Source of the DNA: Streptomyces himalayensis subsp. himalayensis
GTDB taxonomy: Bacteria; Actinomycetota; Actinomycetes; Streptomycetales; Streptomycetaceae
Length of the DNA: 64,000 nucleotides
Reading direction: 5' to 3'
Assembly: GCF_013778455.1 (NCBI RefSeq)
Contig: NZ_JACEHE010000001.1
Location: 784,127 to 848,126 of the forward strand
Shown: piece after piece, positions 33,722 to 42,159 of the stretch
Position numbering within the stretch: position 1 is the stretch's first letter
Layout of the letters: every line of letters starts with the position of its first letter
Notes under the pieces: model-generated
The model's input: only the letters and a program-made list of their open reading frames with translations
Told to the model about the DNA's origin: nothing
Databases searched by the model: none
Program-made: the position numbers and the translations under genes

Positions 33722-34951
33722 TCAGCCGAAGGGGTTGAGCGATTTCACCCCGTCGCCGATCGCGTCGAGGCCGTCACCGACAGCGTCCGCCGCATCGCCG
33801 GCCGTATCGACTACCTTGTCCGGATCGATCTCGATCTGCGTGGAGACCTTGGCTCCGAGGCCGAGTCCGAGGCCAAGTTCTCCGCCGACGACGAACTTGC
33901 CGTCCTTCATACCGGCATCCACGGCGGCTGCGGCACCGGCCCCCGCCCACCCCTCGGCGGTGACACCGGCCCCGATACCGCCGACGTCGACGCCGGCGCT
34001 CACGGTCGCTTTGGCGCCCGCAAACGCCTCACCGCCGATGTGTAAGCCGTCCTTGCCCACGGAGGCCTTTGCCGACCCTTCAGCACCGACGAATCCCGAG
34101 GCCTGCCCCTTGGCGCCGATGATGCCGTACTCGAGACTGCCCTGTGCGGACCCCTTTGCAAGGTAGGCAGAACCGCTCGCTTTGGCCTCGAATGTGCCGT
34201 TGCTGAGGGACGTCCCCACTGTGCCTTCCAAGCCGAGCGCTTTGATCTCGGCGCTCCCGGAGAGGAGGGCACTCCCCACCATGGTCCTGCCCTTGGCCCC
34301 GGCCTCCCACAGCTTCGCTTCGTCGGTCGCCTCGGCCAGCTTCATGGTCCAGGCTTGGCTCCTGGGCGTGGAAGCGGGCTCCTCGGATCTCTGACCCACG
34401 TTCCACTTCCTCTGATCGCTCAGAGGATCGGATGCATGGTGAGTGCGGCTGAGGGCGGTCTGCCCCGATGCGGATTTCTGCTCGGCCAGATCGCTTGCCT
34501 TTGCCAGCCAATCCGGTGCATCGGAACCCGAGCCGGCCAGCTCGGCCAGCCTCTTCTTCGCCGCTTCGCCCTCGTGCTGCACCTGCTGCCGGGCGGCCGT
34601 CAGAATCTCCTCGGCCTGGCTGCGATCGCCGCTGTCCCACAGGGCGATCGCCTCCCTTGCCTGCTGCTGCGCGTTGCTCAGCGCCCCGGCGTAGCCGCTG
34701 ATCACCGAGGCCGCGCCCGACATCGCATCAGAGGCGCGCAACCAGTTGCGCTTCTCACCGGAGAACTTGTCCCAAAAGGCGTCGCTGGCCTTTCCGGTCC
34801 AGCCGGGTACGCGTACGCGGCCCAGTCCCGTCCCGACGTCCTCGAATGTGCCGGACTGTTTCCTGAGCGACCGGGATATCTCCTCCAGGGACTCCGCTGC
34901 GCCAGGGATGAGCTCCTTGGGGTCTGTGGTCGTGCCCAGCTGTGCCGCCAT
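33722..34951 (-). CDS. Large T7SS substrate with WTG domain and Ala/Gly-rich beta tail
   Basis: 409 residues. The N-terminal ~120 residues form a hairpin with VPGWTGKASDAFWDKF. A coiled-coil region follows (NAQQQAREAIALWDSG; ILTAARQQVQHEGEAAKKRL). Residues ~235-360 are Gly/Ala/Ser-rich alternating strands (EIKALGLEGTVGTSL; GLHIGGEAFAGAKATVSAG), a pattern typical of beta-solenoid or amyloid-like surface proteins. ATG 34951 follows a GGGGGG run. It starts 17 bases after its small partner (35271) ends. No enzyme motif is visible. Confidence 0.75.
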   Translation of the reverse strand: MAAQLGTTTDPKELIPGAAESLEEISRSLRKQSGTFEDVGTGLGRVRVPGWTGKASDAFWDKFSGEKRNWLRASDAMSGAASVISGYAGALSNAQQQAREAIALWDSGDRSQAEEILTAARQQVQHEGEAAKKRLAELAGSGSDAPDWLAKASDLAEQKSASGQTALSRTHHASDPLSDQRKWNVGQRSEEPASTPRSQAWTMKLAEATDEAKLWEAGAKGRTMVGSALLSGSAEIKALGLEGTVGTSLSNGTFEAKASGSAYLAKGSAQGSLEYGIIGAKGQASGFVGAEGSAKASVGKDGLHIGGEAFAGAKATVSAGVDVGGIGAGVTAEGWAGAGAAAAVDAGMKDGKFVVGGELGLGLGLGAKVSTQIEIDPDKVVDTAGDAADAVGDGLDAIGDGVKSLNPFG

Positions 34952-34968
34952 GTCTGTCCCCCCGTCCT

Positions 34969-35271
34969 TTACATCAGGCCCACGCGATGCGGACTCAGCA
35001 GTTGCCCCGTATCGGTATCCGATCGTGCGTAGTTGTCGGCCATGGCGTTGAGCATCTCCACCGCGGAGTTCGCACGACTGCGGAGGATGAGATAGGCGAT
35101 CTGCCACGTCGTGGAGAACCGGGCGAATTCCTCGGAGAGGCCCGAGTGGCCGACGGCTCCCGAATCCTTGCTCAGCGCTTCGAGGTCTATATCTGCTGCC
35201 GGGTTCAAACATTTGAGAATGCTCGAAGCGCCACTATTGAGAACTTCCGGATCGGCGCGAAAGCCATCCAT
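34969..35271 (-). CDS. Small T7SS substrate (EspC-like), partner of 34951 product
   Basis: 100 residues. It starts MDGFRADPEVLNSGASSIL, continues with an acidic turn, and the second helix holds FSTTWQIAYLILRSRANSA. The tail carries Y-A-R-S-D, the Y-x-x-x-D signal. Its place just before the WTG protein in the same orientation marks the pair. ATG 35271 is chosen over an upstream frame extension because the family N-terminus begins here. Confidence 0.7.
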   Translation of the reverse strand: MDGFRADPEVLNSGASSILKCLNPAADIDLEALSKDSGAVGHSGLSEEFARFSTTWQIAYLILRSRANSAVEMLNAMADNYARSDTDTGQLLSPHRVGLM

Positions 35272-35657
35272 GCTCGGATCACCGCCCCCTGAACAACTGC
35301 ACGAAAAGTCAGGCAAGTTGGTCCTGCCGTCGGCGGACAGTATCACCACTGACGATCAGTCAGGCGGGGTGAGTGTCTCGAGTTGTGACGTCCATAACTC
35401 GCCCTGTAGGTTCGCGAGTTGCCCAGGTCGACAGCACGGCACCGCCCGTTCGCCATGTGGCCGAACAGGGTAGGTGGACCGACGGTGTCGAACGGGCAAA
35501 CGAGTGCACTCGAGTTCGAATCAATGCGACTTTCGACTTCGCCGCACAGCTCGGGAATTGGTCGGAGACGTGGCACTTGCCCGCTGTATTCCCCAACCTG
35601 CGATGCCGTTCTCAGGGCGCGGATATCGTCGTGCCGTCAATCAAAGGGGCCTACTTC
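35272..35657. other. Divergent promoter region
   Basis: 386 bases between the minus-strand substrate pair and the plus-strand gene at 35658. Lower in GC than its surroundings, with no gene or strong repeat seen. It should hold promoters in both directions. Confidence 0.45.
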
Positions 35658-36047
35658 ATGCGTTTGGCAACCGTAATTCTGCTGCTTGGTGCCCTACTCG
35701 GAGTGGCGCCGACCACTGCTGCGTACGCGGCGCCGTCGGGCGGCTCCGCGTCGCACGTCTCAGCAGGGCGTGGCGGGCACAGCAGCAGCCACGGCGGTTA
35801 CGGCAGCGGCCACGGCGGTTACAGCAGCGGTCACAGTGACTTCAGCGGCGGTGGCCTCAGCAGGCTGGAGGCCGGCAAAGGCCCCCGTAAGGGCGGCAGC
35901 TACGGAGATACGGACGGAAACTCGCACAACGTCAAAGGCGTGTGGGTTGTGATGCTCGTCCTCGGCGTCTTCCTGCTGGTCGGTGTCATCTTCGCCGTCT
36001 TGTTCGCCTGGATCAAGGTGGAGGAACGCCGCCGGCAGGCCGGCTGA
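35658..36047 (+). CDS. Small secreted/membrane protein with His/Gly/Ser-rich segment
   Basis: 129 residues. Signal peptide 1-25 (ends AAYAAPS), then a His/Gly/Ser-rich repeat (GGHSSSHGGYGSGHGGYSSG, ~40-62), a charged linker, a membrane helix at ~96-118 (VVMLVLGVFLLVGVIFAVLF) and a short basic end. The His-rich part faces outside and might bind metal. AGGGG precedes the ATG. No family known. It stands between type VII cassettes, but a link is unproven. Confidence 0.65.
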   Translation: MRLATVILLLGALLGVAPTTAAYAAPSGGSASHVSAGRGGHSSSHGGYGSGHGGYSSGHSDFSGGGLSRLEAGKGPRKGGSYGDTDGNSHNVKGVWVVMLVLGVFLLVGVIFAVLFAWIKVEERRRQAG

Positions 36048-36156
36048 CGGCCACTCCTCGGTTGCGCGCCCGGGCGGCGCTCGCCGCACGACGGTCGGTC
36101 GGGGTGCGGCGCTCTTCGTCAATGCTTCCTGCTCGCGTGAACGCCGACGCACCGCG

Positions 36157-36738
36157 TTACGGGCGGGGCCGCACCTCCATGAGCCGGGTGCCGCCCGGGA
36201 GGGCGAGGACTCCGTGTCCTTCGACGTCCCCGGCGTACCAGGCGCCCTGCTCCATGGCTTCCGGCCAGCGGCGCCGGTGGACCGAACCGCGGGCCGACAT
36301 AACGCCCCTCAACTCGTCGGCCTCGCCCGCAGGGCCGAGCTGCAGCTGAACGGGCACGCCGCTCGCGTCCTTGAGGAGGGGGTGCTTGCGCGCAGCCGGG
36401 ATCGGGTGCCACGGGGCCGCCTCGAGAATGCGCCGGATGCGCTTGATGGAGCGCAGCGCGCTGACGTCGAGGTAAAGGATGACGAGGTAGGCGAAAAACG
36501 TCAGGCTCACGATCAAGCCGAGAACGCCTTCCCCGGTGTCGGACATGGAGATGACATCGAACTCCTGGAGCAGACTGGGCGCGAGGGACGACGTCACCCA
36601 GAGGATGGTCCAGAGCGTCAGGCGCGCGATCACCCTGCGGCGGGCGTTGACCCAGGCAGCCCGAGTCCCTGGATGGTCGAAGGCCACCTTGCTCAGGGGG
36701 ACTCGGCTCTCCCGCCCTTCCGCTGGTGCTCCCCGCAT
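36157..36738 (-). CDS. WFAGD-family two-helix membrane protein, copy 1
   Basis: 193 residues. Two helices at ~38-60 and ~72-94, then a cytoplasmic domain with SIKRIRRILEAAPWHPIPAA, QLQLGPAGEADEL, QGAWYAGDVEGHGVLALPGG and RLMEVRP. The same order appears in the 39270 and 45572 products (LRRILKVYPWQAYP; IWFAGDPRFLGVIAVSG). All three stand beside type VII substrate genes. ATG 36738 follows GGAGGG; a GTG at 36756 is possible. Function unknown; perhaps a membrane partner of the cassette. Confidence 0.65.
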   Translation of the reverse strand: MRGAPAEGRESRVPLSKVAFDHPGTRAAWVNARRRVIARLTLWTILWVTSSLAPSLLQEFDVISMSDTGEGVLGLIVSLTFFAYLVILYLDVSALRSIKRIRRILEAAPWHPIPAARKHPLLKDASGVPVQLQLGPAGEADELRGVMSARGSVHRRRWPEAMEQGAWYAGDVEGHGVLALPGGTRLMEVRPRP

Positions 36739-36926
36739 GCCGCCCTCCGGATTCACAACACGTCCACATTTCGTAGCGCACAGCCGGGATTGCCCACCCA
36801 GGCGCGATTTTCGATCTGGCCTTTCTCATACCCTAGTCTGTCGCTGCGTCAGCGCCACGGGGGTGTCTGTTCTGTCCCCCTGGATGCCTTTTGATCGCTT
36901 CGCCGCAATTGAGAAGGGGGTCGTTT

Positions 36927-37253
36927 GTGGGGCAGGAATTCAAGGTCGATCTTGATCATTTGAAGTCATTTGGTGACACGTTGAAGCGATCGGTAGAGGA
37001 GCTGGAGGGCGCGCGCAAAGCGCTCTCGCATGTCCGTGCCGACCAGATCGGAACGGCGTGCCTGGACGAGGCCTGTGACACGTTTCAGGACAGATGGCGG
37101 CACGGGACCGAGGAGTTGAAGGAGCTGATCAAAGCGGTCGGCGAGGGCGTGGAAACAACCATGCTGAGCTACAAGAAGTTTGAAGCCGAGCTGTCGCAGG
37201 CCCTCAAAAAAATGGAGGAGACCGCGGCCACGAATGCAGGGGGGAACCGTTGA
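36927..37253 (+). CDS. Small T7SS substrate with ACxxFQxxWxxG motif
   Basis: 108 residues from a GTG behind GAAGGGGG. Helix 1 FKVDLDHLKSFGDTLKRSVE, then EACDTFQDRWRHG at the turn, helix 2 and the tail Y-K-K-F-E (Y-x-x-x-E). The motif A-C-x-x-F-Q-x-x-W-x-x-G is shared with the 41824 and 46198 products and replaces the classical W-x-G. The stop overlaps the next start as ATGA. Confidence 0.8.
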   Translation: MGQEFKVDLDHLKSFGDTLKRSVEELEGARKALSHVRADQIGTACLDEACDTFQDRWRHGTEELKELIKAVGEGVETTMLSYKKFEAELSQALKKMEETAATNAGGNR

Positions 37254-38539
37254 TGGCTGCTAATCCGTATCCCAGCCTCGGCTGGAATCCCGTACCCGGC
37301 GTACCCGAAGAGGTTTCCGCGCTGCATCAGAAGGTGAAGTCGGCGGCGGAGACGCTGGACAACTGCCACCGTCAGATCGAGAGTCTGCTCGCTGCCAGCT
37401 CCAGCTGGGAGGGGGACGCGGCGTCCGCTTTCCGGGAATCTCTCGATGGCGACCTCAAGGAGTACATGAGGAACGCTGGGAGGTCGCTGGGGAAGGCCGC
37501 CACGTGGCTCGGTCAATGGGACGGCGATCTGGCGTCGCACCGTGACCTGGCCAAGAAGTACGACGACGCCGCGCGAGAGAAGAAAGCTGCGGCCGACAAG
37601 GCCCAGCAGCGTCATGACGAGGCGAGTAAGAATCCGGACCTCAAGCTTGGCGGGAAGCAGTATCCCAGCCAGGAGGAGGCCGACGCCGCGACGGCGCGTC
37701 TGCGAGCCGCCGAGGGCGCCCTGAACGAAGCCACTACCAGCCTCAACAACGCCACCACCGCCTACAACGACGTCATCCAAAAGGCGCGTGAGCTGGAGGG
37801 GGAGCACACCCAGCGGTCCGAGTTCATCGCCGGCAAGCTGGACGAGGCCGACGACAAGCTGGCTCCGAAGGAGCCCGGCTGGCTCAGCAAGACCGTTCAG
37901 GCCATCGGTGACGTCATTGCATGGGTCGGCAAGCAGATATGGGAGCACGCCGGCACCATTGGGGCGATCGCCGGTCTGCTGGCGCTCCTGCCAACGCCGG
38001 CCGCGCCGATCTTTGCGGCGATCGCTGTCGGCGCCAGCGCGCTCGCCATGGCCAAGAACCTCTCGAGCGAGGACTTCAGGGACGCCCTGACGGGTGAGTA
38101 CGGGTTGAAGGAACAGGCATTCGCCGTGGGTTCCATGGTCGGTGACGGTCTGGGCATGGTGCCTGGGGTCGGCGCCCTCGCCAAAGCGGGAAGCGAAATG
38201 GGGATGGCGGCGGCGCTTGCCCGAGAAGGCGGAGAGGCGATGTCGCTTGGGTCGAAGTTCGCCAAGTTCGGCAGTGAAATCGTGCCCGCCTTCCAATTCA
38301 AGGCGCTTGATGCGGCGACGGATCCCAGGGTCGGGATGCTTCAGTACTCCATCCAAGGTGTCAACATAGTCGGGAACATGGCATCGTCACTGGAGACCCT
38401 CGGCGTCCTTCCGAAGGATGGCCCCGGGCATGATGCCGCCGAAGCGACGAAGATAGGCGCTGCCTCGACGGGGCTGAAGAGTGGCGTCATCCAAATCATG
38501 GATGATCTGGGTGACATGGTAACGGGGATTCGACTGTGA
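37253..38539 (+). CDS. Large T7SS substrate with WEG hairpin, coiled coil and membrane segment
   Basis: 428 residues. Hairpin ~1-100 with SWEGDAASAFRESLDGD; long coiled coil ~105-205 (REKKAAADKAQQRHDEASK; ARLRAAEGALNEATTSLNN); hydrophobic segments at ~235-265 (TIGAIAGLLALLPTPAAPIF) and ~300-330; a helical C-terminal domain with no known active site. The same layout as the 42160 product. ATG 37253 overlaps the stop of its partner. Likely exported with the 36927 product. The hydrophobic region could form pores or enter a target membrane, which is a guess. Confidence 0.75.
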   Translation: MAANPYPSLGWNPVPGVPEEVSALHQKVKSAAETLDNCHRQIESLLAASSSWEGDAASAFRESLDGDLKEYMRNAGRSLGKAATWLGQWDGDLASHRDLAKKYDDAAREKKAAADKAQQRHDEASKNPDLKLGGKQYPSQEEADAATARLRAAEGALNEATTSLNNATTAYNDVIQKARELEGEHTQRSEFIAGKLDEADDKLAPKEPGWLSKTVQAIGDVIAWVGKQIWEHAGTIGAIAGLLALLPTPAAPIFAAIAVGASALAMAKNLSSEDFRDALTGEYGLKEQAFAVGSMVGDGLGMVPGVGALAKAGSEMGMAAALAREGGEAMSLGSKFAKFGSEIVPAFQFKALDAATDPRVGMLQYSIQGVNIVGNMASSLETLGVLPKDGPGHDAAEATKIGAASTGLKSGVIQIMDDLGDMVTGIRL

Positions 38540-39243
38540 ACGGCTTTCTGGACAACGGGCCGCCCGAGCTCAAGCCGAAGTTCTGGTACGGACTCCCGTA
38601 CGGTTACCTGAAGTTGGACCTCCAGCCGTCAGCTGAGGGACTCCAGGAGGTCGCGCGGCAAATCAATGAACTTCCCCGTGAACTCCGCGACCGCGCCGAG
38701 CAGGTGTTCCGTCTGTACGCCATCGTCGTGACCATGCTGCAGAAGCAGCAGGTTCAGGGTTGCGCACTCGGAATGCACCCCGACGACAACGGGAGCCCTT
38801 CGCTGTCCGTCCTTACGGTTTCCACGCTTTCCACGCCGGAGGGAAACCCCAAGGCTGCACTCACCCAGATGCTAGCGGGCGCCGGGACGGGCCCTGATAA
38901 CGGCGTTGTGCCGGTGAAACTACCCGTTGGCACGGGGTTCCTGATCGAGTCGGAACGGCGCACGGTGGCGCCGAGCGCTCCCCCCGAGGGTCAGGAGGAG
39001 CCCCTGGAGGGAACTGTCTGGCAGGGAACAGTGGCTATCCCGGACACGCGCTCTTCGTCGGTCATCACTGTGCAGTTGGTGACACCGTCGGTGGAGCTCG
39101 CTGACGACTACCGTGGAGTGCTGGTGGGCATCGCCCACACAGTCACTTTCACTGACCCGGAGGCTCCGACCGAAGCGACCAGCAGACGCGGGCCGTTCAC
39201 GGCGCCCGGCTCAGGACCGGAGGAAAGGAGTCCATTCGGATGA
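38536..39243 (+). CDS. Soluble cassette protein, LpqN/DcrB-like fold suspected
   Basis: 235 residues, GTG start overlapping the upstream stop (GTGA). Predicted helix ~20-45, a helix-strand unit (FRLYAIVVTMLQKQQ), then MHPDDNGSPSLSVLTVSTL and TLSTPEGNPKAALTQM, and later strands including VWQGTVAIPDTRSSSVITVQL. The 43443 product has the same position behind a WEG protein and matching features (FVTYAAIVGELRDAG; DMDGRPSTASVAVYRTPLQ). It could be a cognate chaperone (the EspG role) or immunity factor. No catalytic motif. Confidence 0.6.
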   Translation: MNGFLDNGPPELKPKFWYGLPYGYLKLDLQPSAEGLQEVARQINELPRELRDRAEQVFRLYAIVVTMLQKQQVQGCALGMHPDDNGSPSLSVLTVSTLSTPEGNPKAALTQMLAGAGTGPDNGVVPVKLPVGTGFLIESERRTVAPSAPPEGQEEPLEGTVWQGTVAIPDTRSSSVITVQLVTPSVELADDYRGVLVGIAHTVTFTDPEAPTEATSRRGPFTAPGSGPEERSPFG

Positions 39244-39269
39244 AAACGAGTGAGCACGGAGGAAACGCC

Positions 39270-39872
39270 ATGTCAGACATCACTCCGGTGCTTTATGCGA
39301 CGGACGGCACTGACTTCAGGGGAGCGCTGAAGTATCACTACGGCATCGCGCTGAAGCGATTCGCGAAATACGGCCTTCCCTGTGCGGCCATGTTTCTTCA
39401 GATGTACATGTGGCCGATGGAATATCGCGGATACCTGCTGCCGATTGCCATCGTGGGACTCCTCGGATTCGTGTTCACTTCGGTCCTCTTCTACGCGCGC
39501 ACGTCCGTGATCTGGAACTGCTCGCGGGTCTTCCGTACGTACCCGTTGGAATTTCGTGGGTCGCTTGAGAAGGTGAAGCTGGAGAGCCGGAGGCTGTACC
39601 TGCGCTTCGGTAAGCAGGCTGACCAGTCAGTGACGATGCTCGCGAAGGATCCTCTCGGGCGCGCAGGGTGGCCCAAGGGCATGGTCGACGGTGTCTGGTT
39701 CGCCGGTGACGATCCGTTCGGAGGTGCGGCCATCGTGCCGGGCACCGGTGAGCTGCTCTTCATGCAGCCCAGTGAATGGGCGCTGGCTGCCGAGGCGCGC
39801 GACAACGCCGGAGGGGTTCGCATCAAGCAGGCCAAGCGTGCCGGCATCAAGCGGCCTGTCAGTTATCGATAG
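39270..39872 (+). CDS. WFAGD-family two-helix membrane protein, copy 2
   Basis: 200 residues. ATG 39270 has an ideal GGAGG site 7 bases upstream; ATG 39240 would overlap the previous stop but lacks such a site. Two helices at ~37-56 and ~63-85, then VIWNCSRVFRTYPLEFRGS, a strand region, and VWFAGDDPFGGAAIVPGTGELLFM. Matches the 36157 and 45572 products. Last gene of the cassette 36927-37253-38536-39270. Confidence 0.65.
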   Translation: MSDITPVLYATDGTDFRGALKYHYGIALKRFAKYGLPCAAMFLQMYMWPMEYRGYLLPIAIVGLLGFVFTSVLFYARTSVIWNCSRVFRTYPLEFRGSLEKVKLESRRLYLRFGKQADQSVTMLAKDPLGRAGWPKGMVDGVWFAGDDPFGGAAIVPGTGELLFMQPSEWALAAEARDNAGGVRIKQAKRAGIKRPVSYR

Positions 39873-39973
39873 TTGGACGGGCCTGGGCACGCCGCGTGGC
39901 CCTCGTCGCTCTGGAAGAATGCCGCGCGGGCCCAGACCGGTCTCGTGAGAGGCCCGCTGTGTCGTATCTCGAC

Positions 39974-40622
39974 TCATCGCGGGGACGGATCCGGGACGCG
40001 GCGGCTAAGTCGGACCGGGAACGCCTCCGGCATCCGGCGCCAGCCTGACCCATGAACTGCACCGAGCACCACGAACCATCGACGAAGCCGATCTCGTGGT
40101 TGCCGCCCACCACGTCGCTTCGGTCACGGATCCACACCCCGTTACGAAGGTCCGTGCCCCACCCGACCTCGACCAGGCCGCGCGCCGTGAGAGAGCCCGC
40201 GCAGGACGCGTACGCGAGCTGTAGGCGGTGGCCGGTGACCTGCATCACCACGTCGGCGCCTTTCCTCGTCCGGGACATGATGGCGCGCGCCTGGGTGGCC
40301 GGCCATGCTGTTCCAGCCGCCGTGGAACGGCTTGCCCGGCTTCTTGTCCTCACGCCAGAAGACGGGCTCGAAGAAGGCCTCGAACGGGTTCCAGGTGATG
40401 GAAAACAGGTTTGCGGCCCCGTACGCCGGGAGCATGCACCAGCTCCACAGTGTTCGGCTCTCCGATCGCAGGCCGCGCGGGCGACGGCAGTAACCGGGCT
40501 TCGGCGCCCGCGCCGCCAGTGCGACCCGGTGCTCGCCCCGAAGCACCTCTCCGGCGGGTACCACCGTCCGCGCCCGTTCGACCGACTCCCGGGTCCGGTC
40601 AGGGGGACGTCTCGTGACTCAT
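39974..40622 (-). pseudogene. DGSW-family gene broken by three frameshifts
   Basis: Close copy of the 13513 gene. From ATG 40622 the first frame stops at once; removing one C from a C5 run near 40600-40605 restores the frame into ESVERAR(T)VVPAGEVL. The next part (FSITWNPFEAFFEPVFW; FHGGWNSMAGH) runs to about 40300. There an extra base (GCCTGGGTGG for GCCAAGTGG) shifts into VVMQVTGHRLQLAYASCAG and HEIGFVDGSWCSVQF. A missing T near 40048 causes a third shift before the end, PEAFPV. The restored stop is at 39974. Intact relatives are at 13513, 15239 and 17566. A decayed orphan. Confidence 0.8.
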
Positions 40623-40858
40623 CTGCGTCCGAGGGTGTGAGCTGAACTTTCCTGGGCTCTGTTGCCGCCAGCAGCCCCGGCTGGCCACCGCCGTACGCAA
40701 GCACGGCATCAATCCCCTCACGACCCTGCGCGACCTGTTCACCCACCATGAGCCCGACTGGCGTGGACGTGCAGGTTCAAGAACCCCGCGACGACGTAAA
40801 CCGACCTCTGAGATCCTGTCGATCGTCATTGTCAACGCCATCGACAGTTTGGGCGGTC

Positions 40859-41680
40859 ATGCACAACAACGGCCGGGAATGGGCCTCGCAGGATCAGCAG
40901 TCGCAGCAGTCTCAGCAGGCGTGGCAGGTGCAGCACCAGGCGCAGTCTCCGGCCCCCGGGCGCCACGGGGACGCCACCGCCCCGGCGCACGGGGACGCTC
41001 CCGCCCAGGCGCCGGCTTCCACCATCAAGATCAATAACAGAGCGCTGCACAAGTATGACCGGATGCCGGCCGGAAAGCAGACCGCCATCTGGCAGGCGGA
41101 CCCGGGCGCGGATGGCAACCGGCTCGCGTACGTCCACGTGCCGCATGACGCGCCGAAGCGCGGGCGGACAGCACGGCCGCCGTTCACCGTGACCGGCCCG
41201 AACGGCGAGCTGCTGTGCTCAGTCCAGCCTGCCGGCGGCGGCGTGTACGACGTGTACGGAGGCGACGGCGCCGCGTTGGGCCGGATCACGCGGAGCAGGG
41301 GACGGCTGCTGCCGTGGCCGCGCCGCGTCCGCTGGACCGTGCAGGCGGGCGGCGCCCCTGTGGGGCAGTCGCTGACCGGGACTGTGGGGACCGGCAAGGG
41401 CTGGACGGCGATGGTTCTGCTTTCCCCGCTGTATTTCGTGGCATGGGCGATCATGGCTGCCCAGGGGCTGGTTCTGCTGTTGATCGGCGAGAAGGACGAG
41501 GCGAAGAAGGAAGCGGCCTGGGAGCTGGAGCCCCCGTCCCGTACGCAGTGGCGCGCTGCCGGTGATCCGGAGGTCGCCATCGATTACCGGATCGGCGGCG
41601 TCTACCGCCTCGCATCACCGCGGCTGGACCAACGGCTGGCCTACGCTCAGGCCGTGCTGCACGTGTGGGACCGCGGTTGA
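40859..41680 (+). CDS. Hypothetical protein with Gln-rich N-terminus and hydrophobic helix
   Basis: About 273 residues from ATG 40859; the start is uncertain because no strong ribosome site is visible. N-terminus rich in Gln, His, Ala and Pro (DQQSQQSQQAWQVQHQAQ). Middle domain of beta strands (TAIWQADPG; RLAYVHVPHDAP; FTVTGPNGELLCSVQPAGGG; YDVYGGDGAALGRITR), in the style of LURP-one/scramblase-like folds. A membrane helix lies at ~185-208 (MVLLSPLYFVAWAIMAAQGLVL). C-terminal amphipathic part. Function unknown. Single gene between a pseudogene and a substrate cassette. Confidence 0.6.
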   Translation: MHNNGREWASQDQQSQQSQQAWQVQHQAQSPAPGRHGDATAPAHGDAPAQAPASTIKINNRALHKYDRMPAGKQTAIWQADPGADGNRLAYVHVPHDAPKRGRTARPPFTVTGPNGELLCSVQPAGGGVYDVYGGDGAALGRITRSRGRLLPWPRRVRWTVQAGGAPVGQSLTGTVGTGKGWTAMVLLSPLYFVAWAIMAAQGLVLLLIGEKDEAKKEAAWELEPPSRTQWRAAGDPEVAIDYRIGGVYRLASPRLDQRLAYAQAVLHVWDRG

Positions 41681-41823
41681 GCCTGCTGAGCGCGCCCATG
41701 GCGCTTTGTGCGTGTCCATGCCACAAGTTTGTGACAGCGAACCATGCCGCGTAGCTGGTCAGTTGGGGCTCATATAGCCTGAACGGCGGTGATTCGATCA
41801 CGGCTACGGGGAGGCGCACGGGG

Positions 41824-42111
41824 ATGGCGGACTTCAGGATCGATGTCGATCGCATGAAGACCATGCTCAACAGGCTGGATCAGGTGGACGACCGCATGCG
41901 CGGCGCCCAGGAGCGGCTGAACAAGGTGGGCCCCAAGGGTCTGGGCACGGACGGGCTCGACAACGCCTGCGACGGCTTCCAGGACGACTGGGGAGATGGC
42001 ATCAAGCGGATCGCCGACGCCTCCAAGCAGCTGCACGAGGGGCTCAAGAAGACACTCGAGTCGTACCAGTCGACCGAGCAGGACCTGCAGAAGGGCTTCA
42101 GCCAGAAGTAG
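41824..42111 (+). CDS. Small T7SS substrate with ACxxFQxxWxxG motif
   Basis: 95 residues: helix 1 FRIDVDRMKTMLNRLDQVDD, turn NACDGFQDDWGDG, helix 2 IKRIADASKQLHEGLKKTLE and the tail Y-Q-S-T-E (Y-x-x-x-E). It is close to the 36927 and 46198 products. It is the first gene of the second four-gene cassette (41824, 42160, 43443, 44607), which mirrors the 36927-39872 cassette. Confidence 0.8.
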   Translation: MADFRIDVDRMKTMLNRLDQVDDRMRGAQERLNKVGPKGLGTDGLDNACDGFQDDWGDGIKRIADASKQLHEGLKKTLESYQSTEQDLQKGFSQK

Positions 42112-42159
42112 CCCTGGCTACCGCCGCTCCGACAATCCGAGTACTACGGGGAGAAGACG

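Noticed and set aside
40640..40800. Possible transposase end (frame with ATAVRKHGINPLTTLRDL).
   Set aside because: It looks like a fragment of a mobile-element protein, but I cannot match it to a family and it has no ends or repeats.
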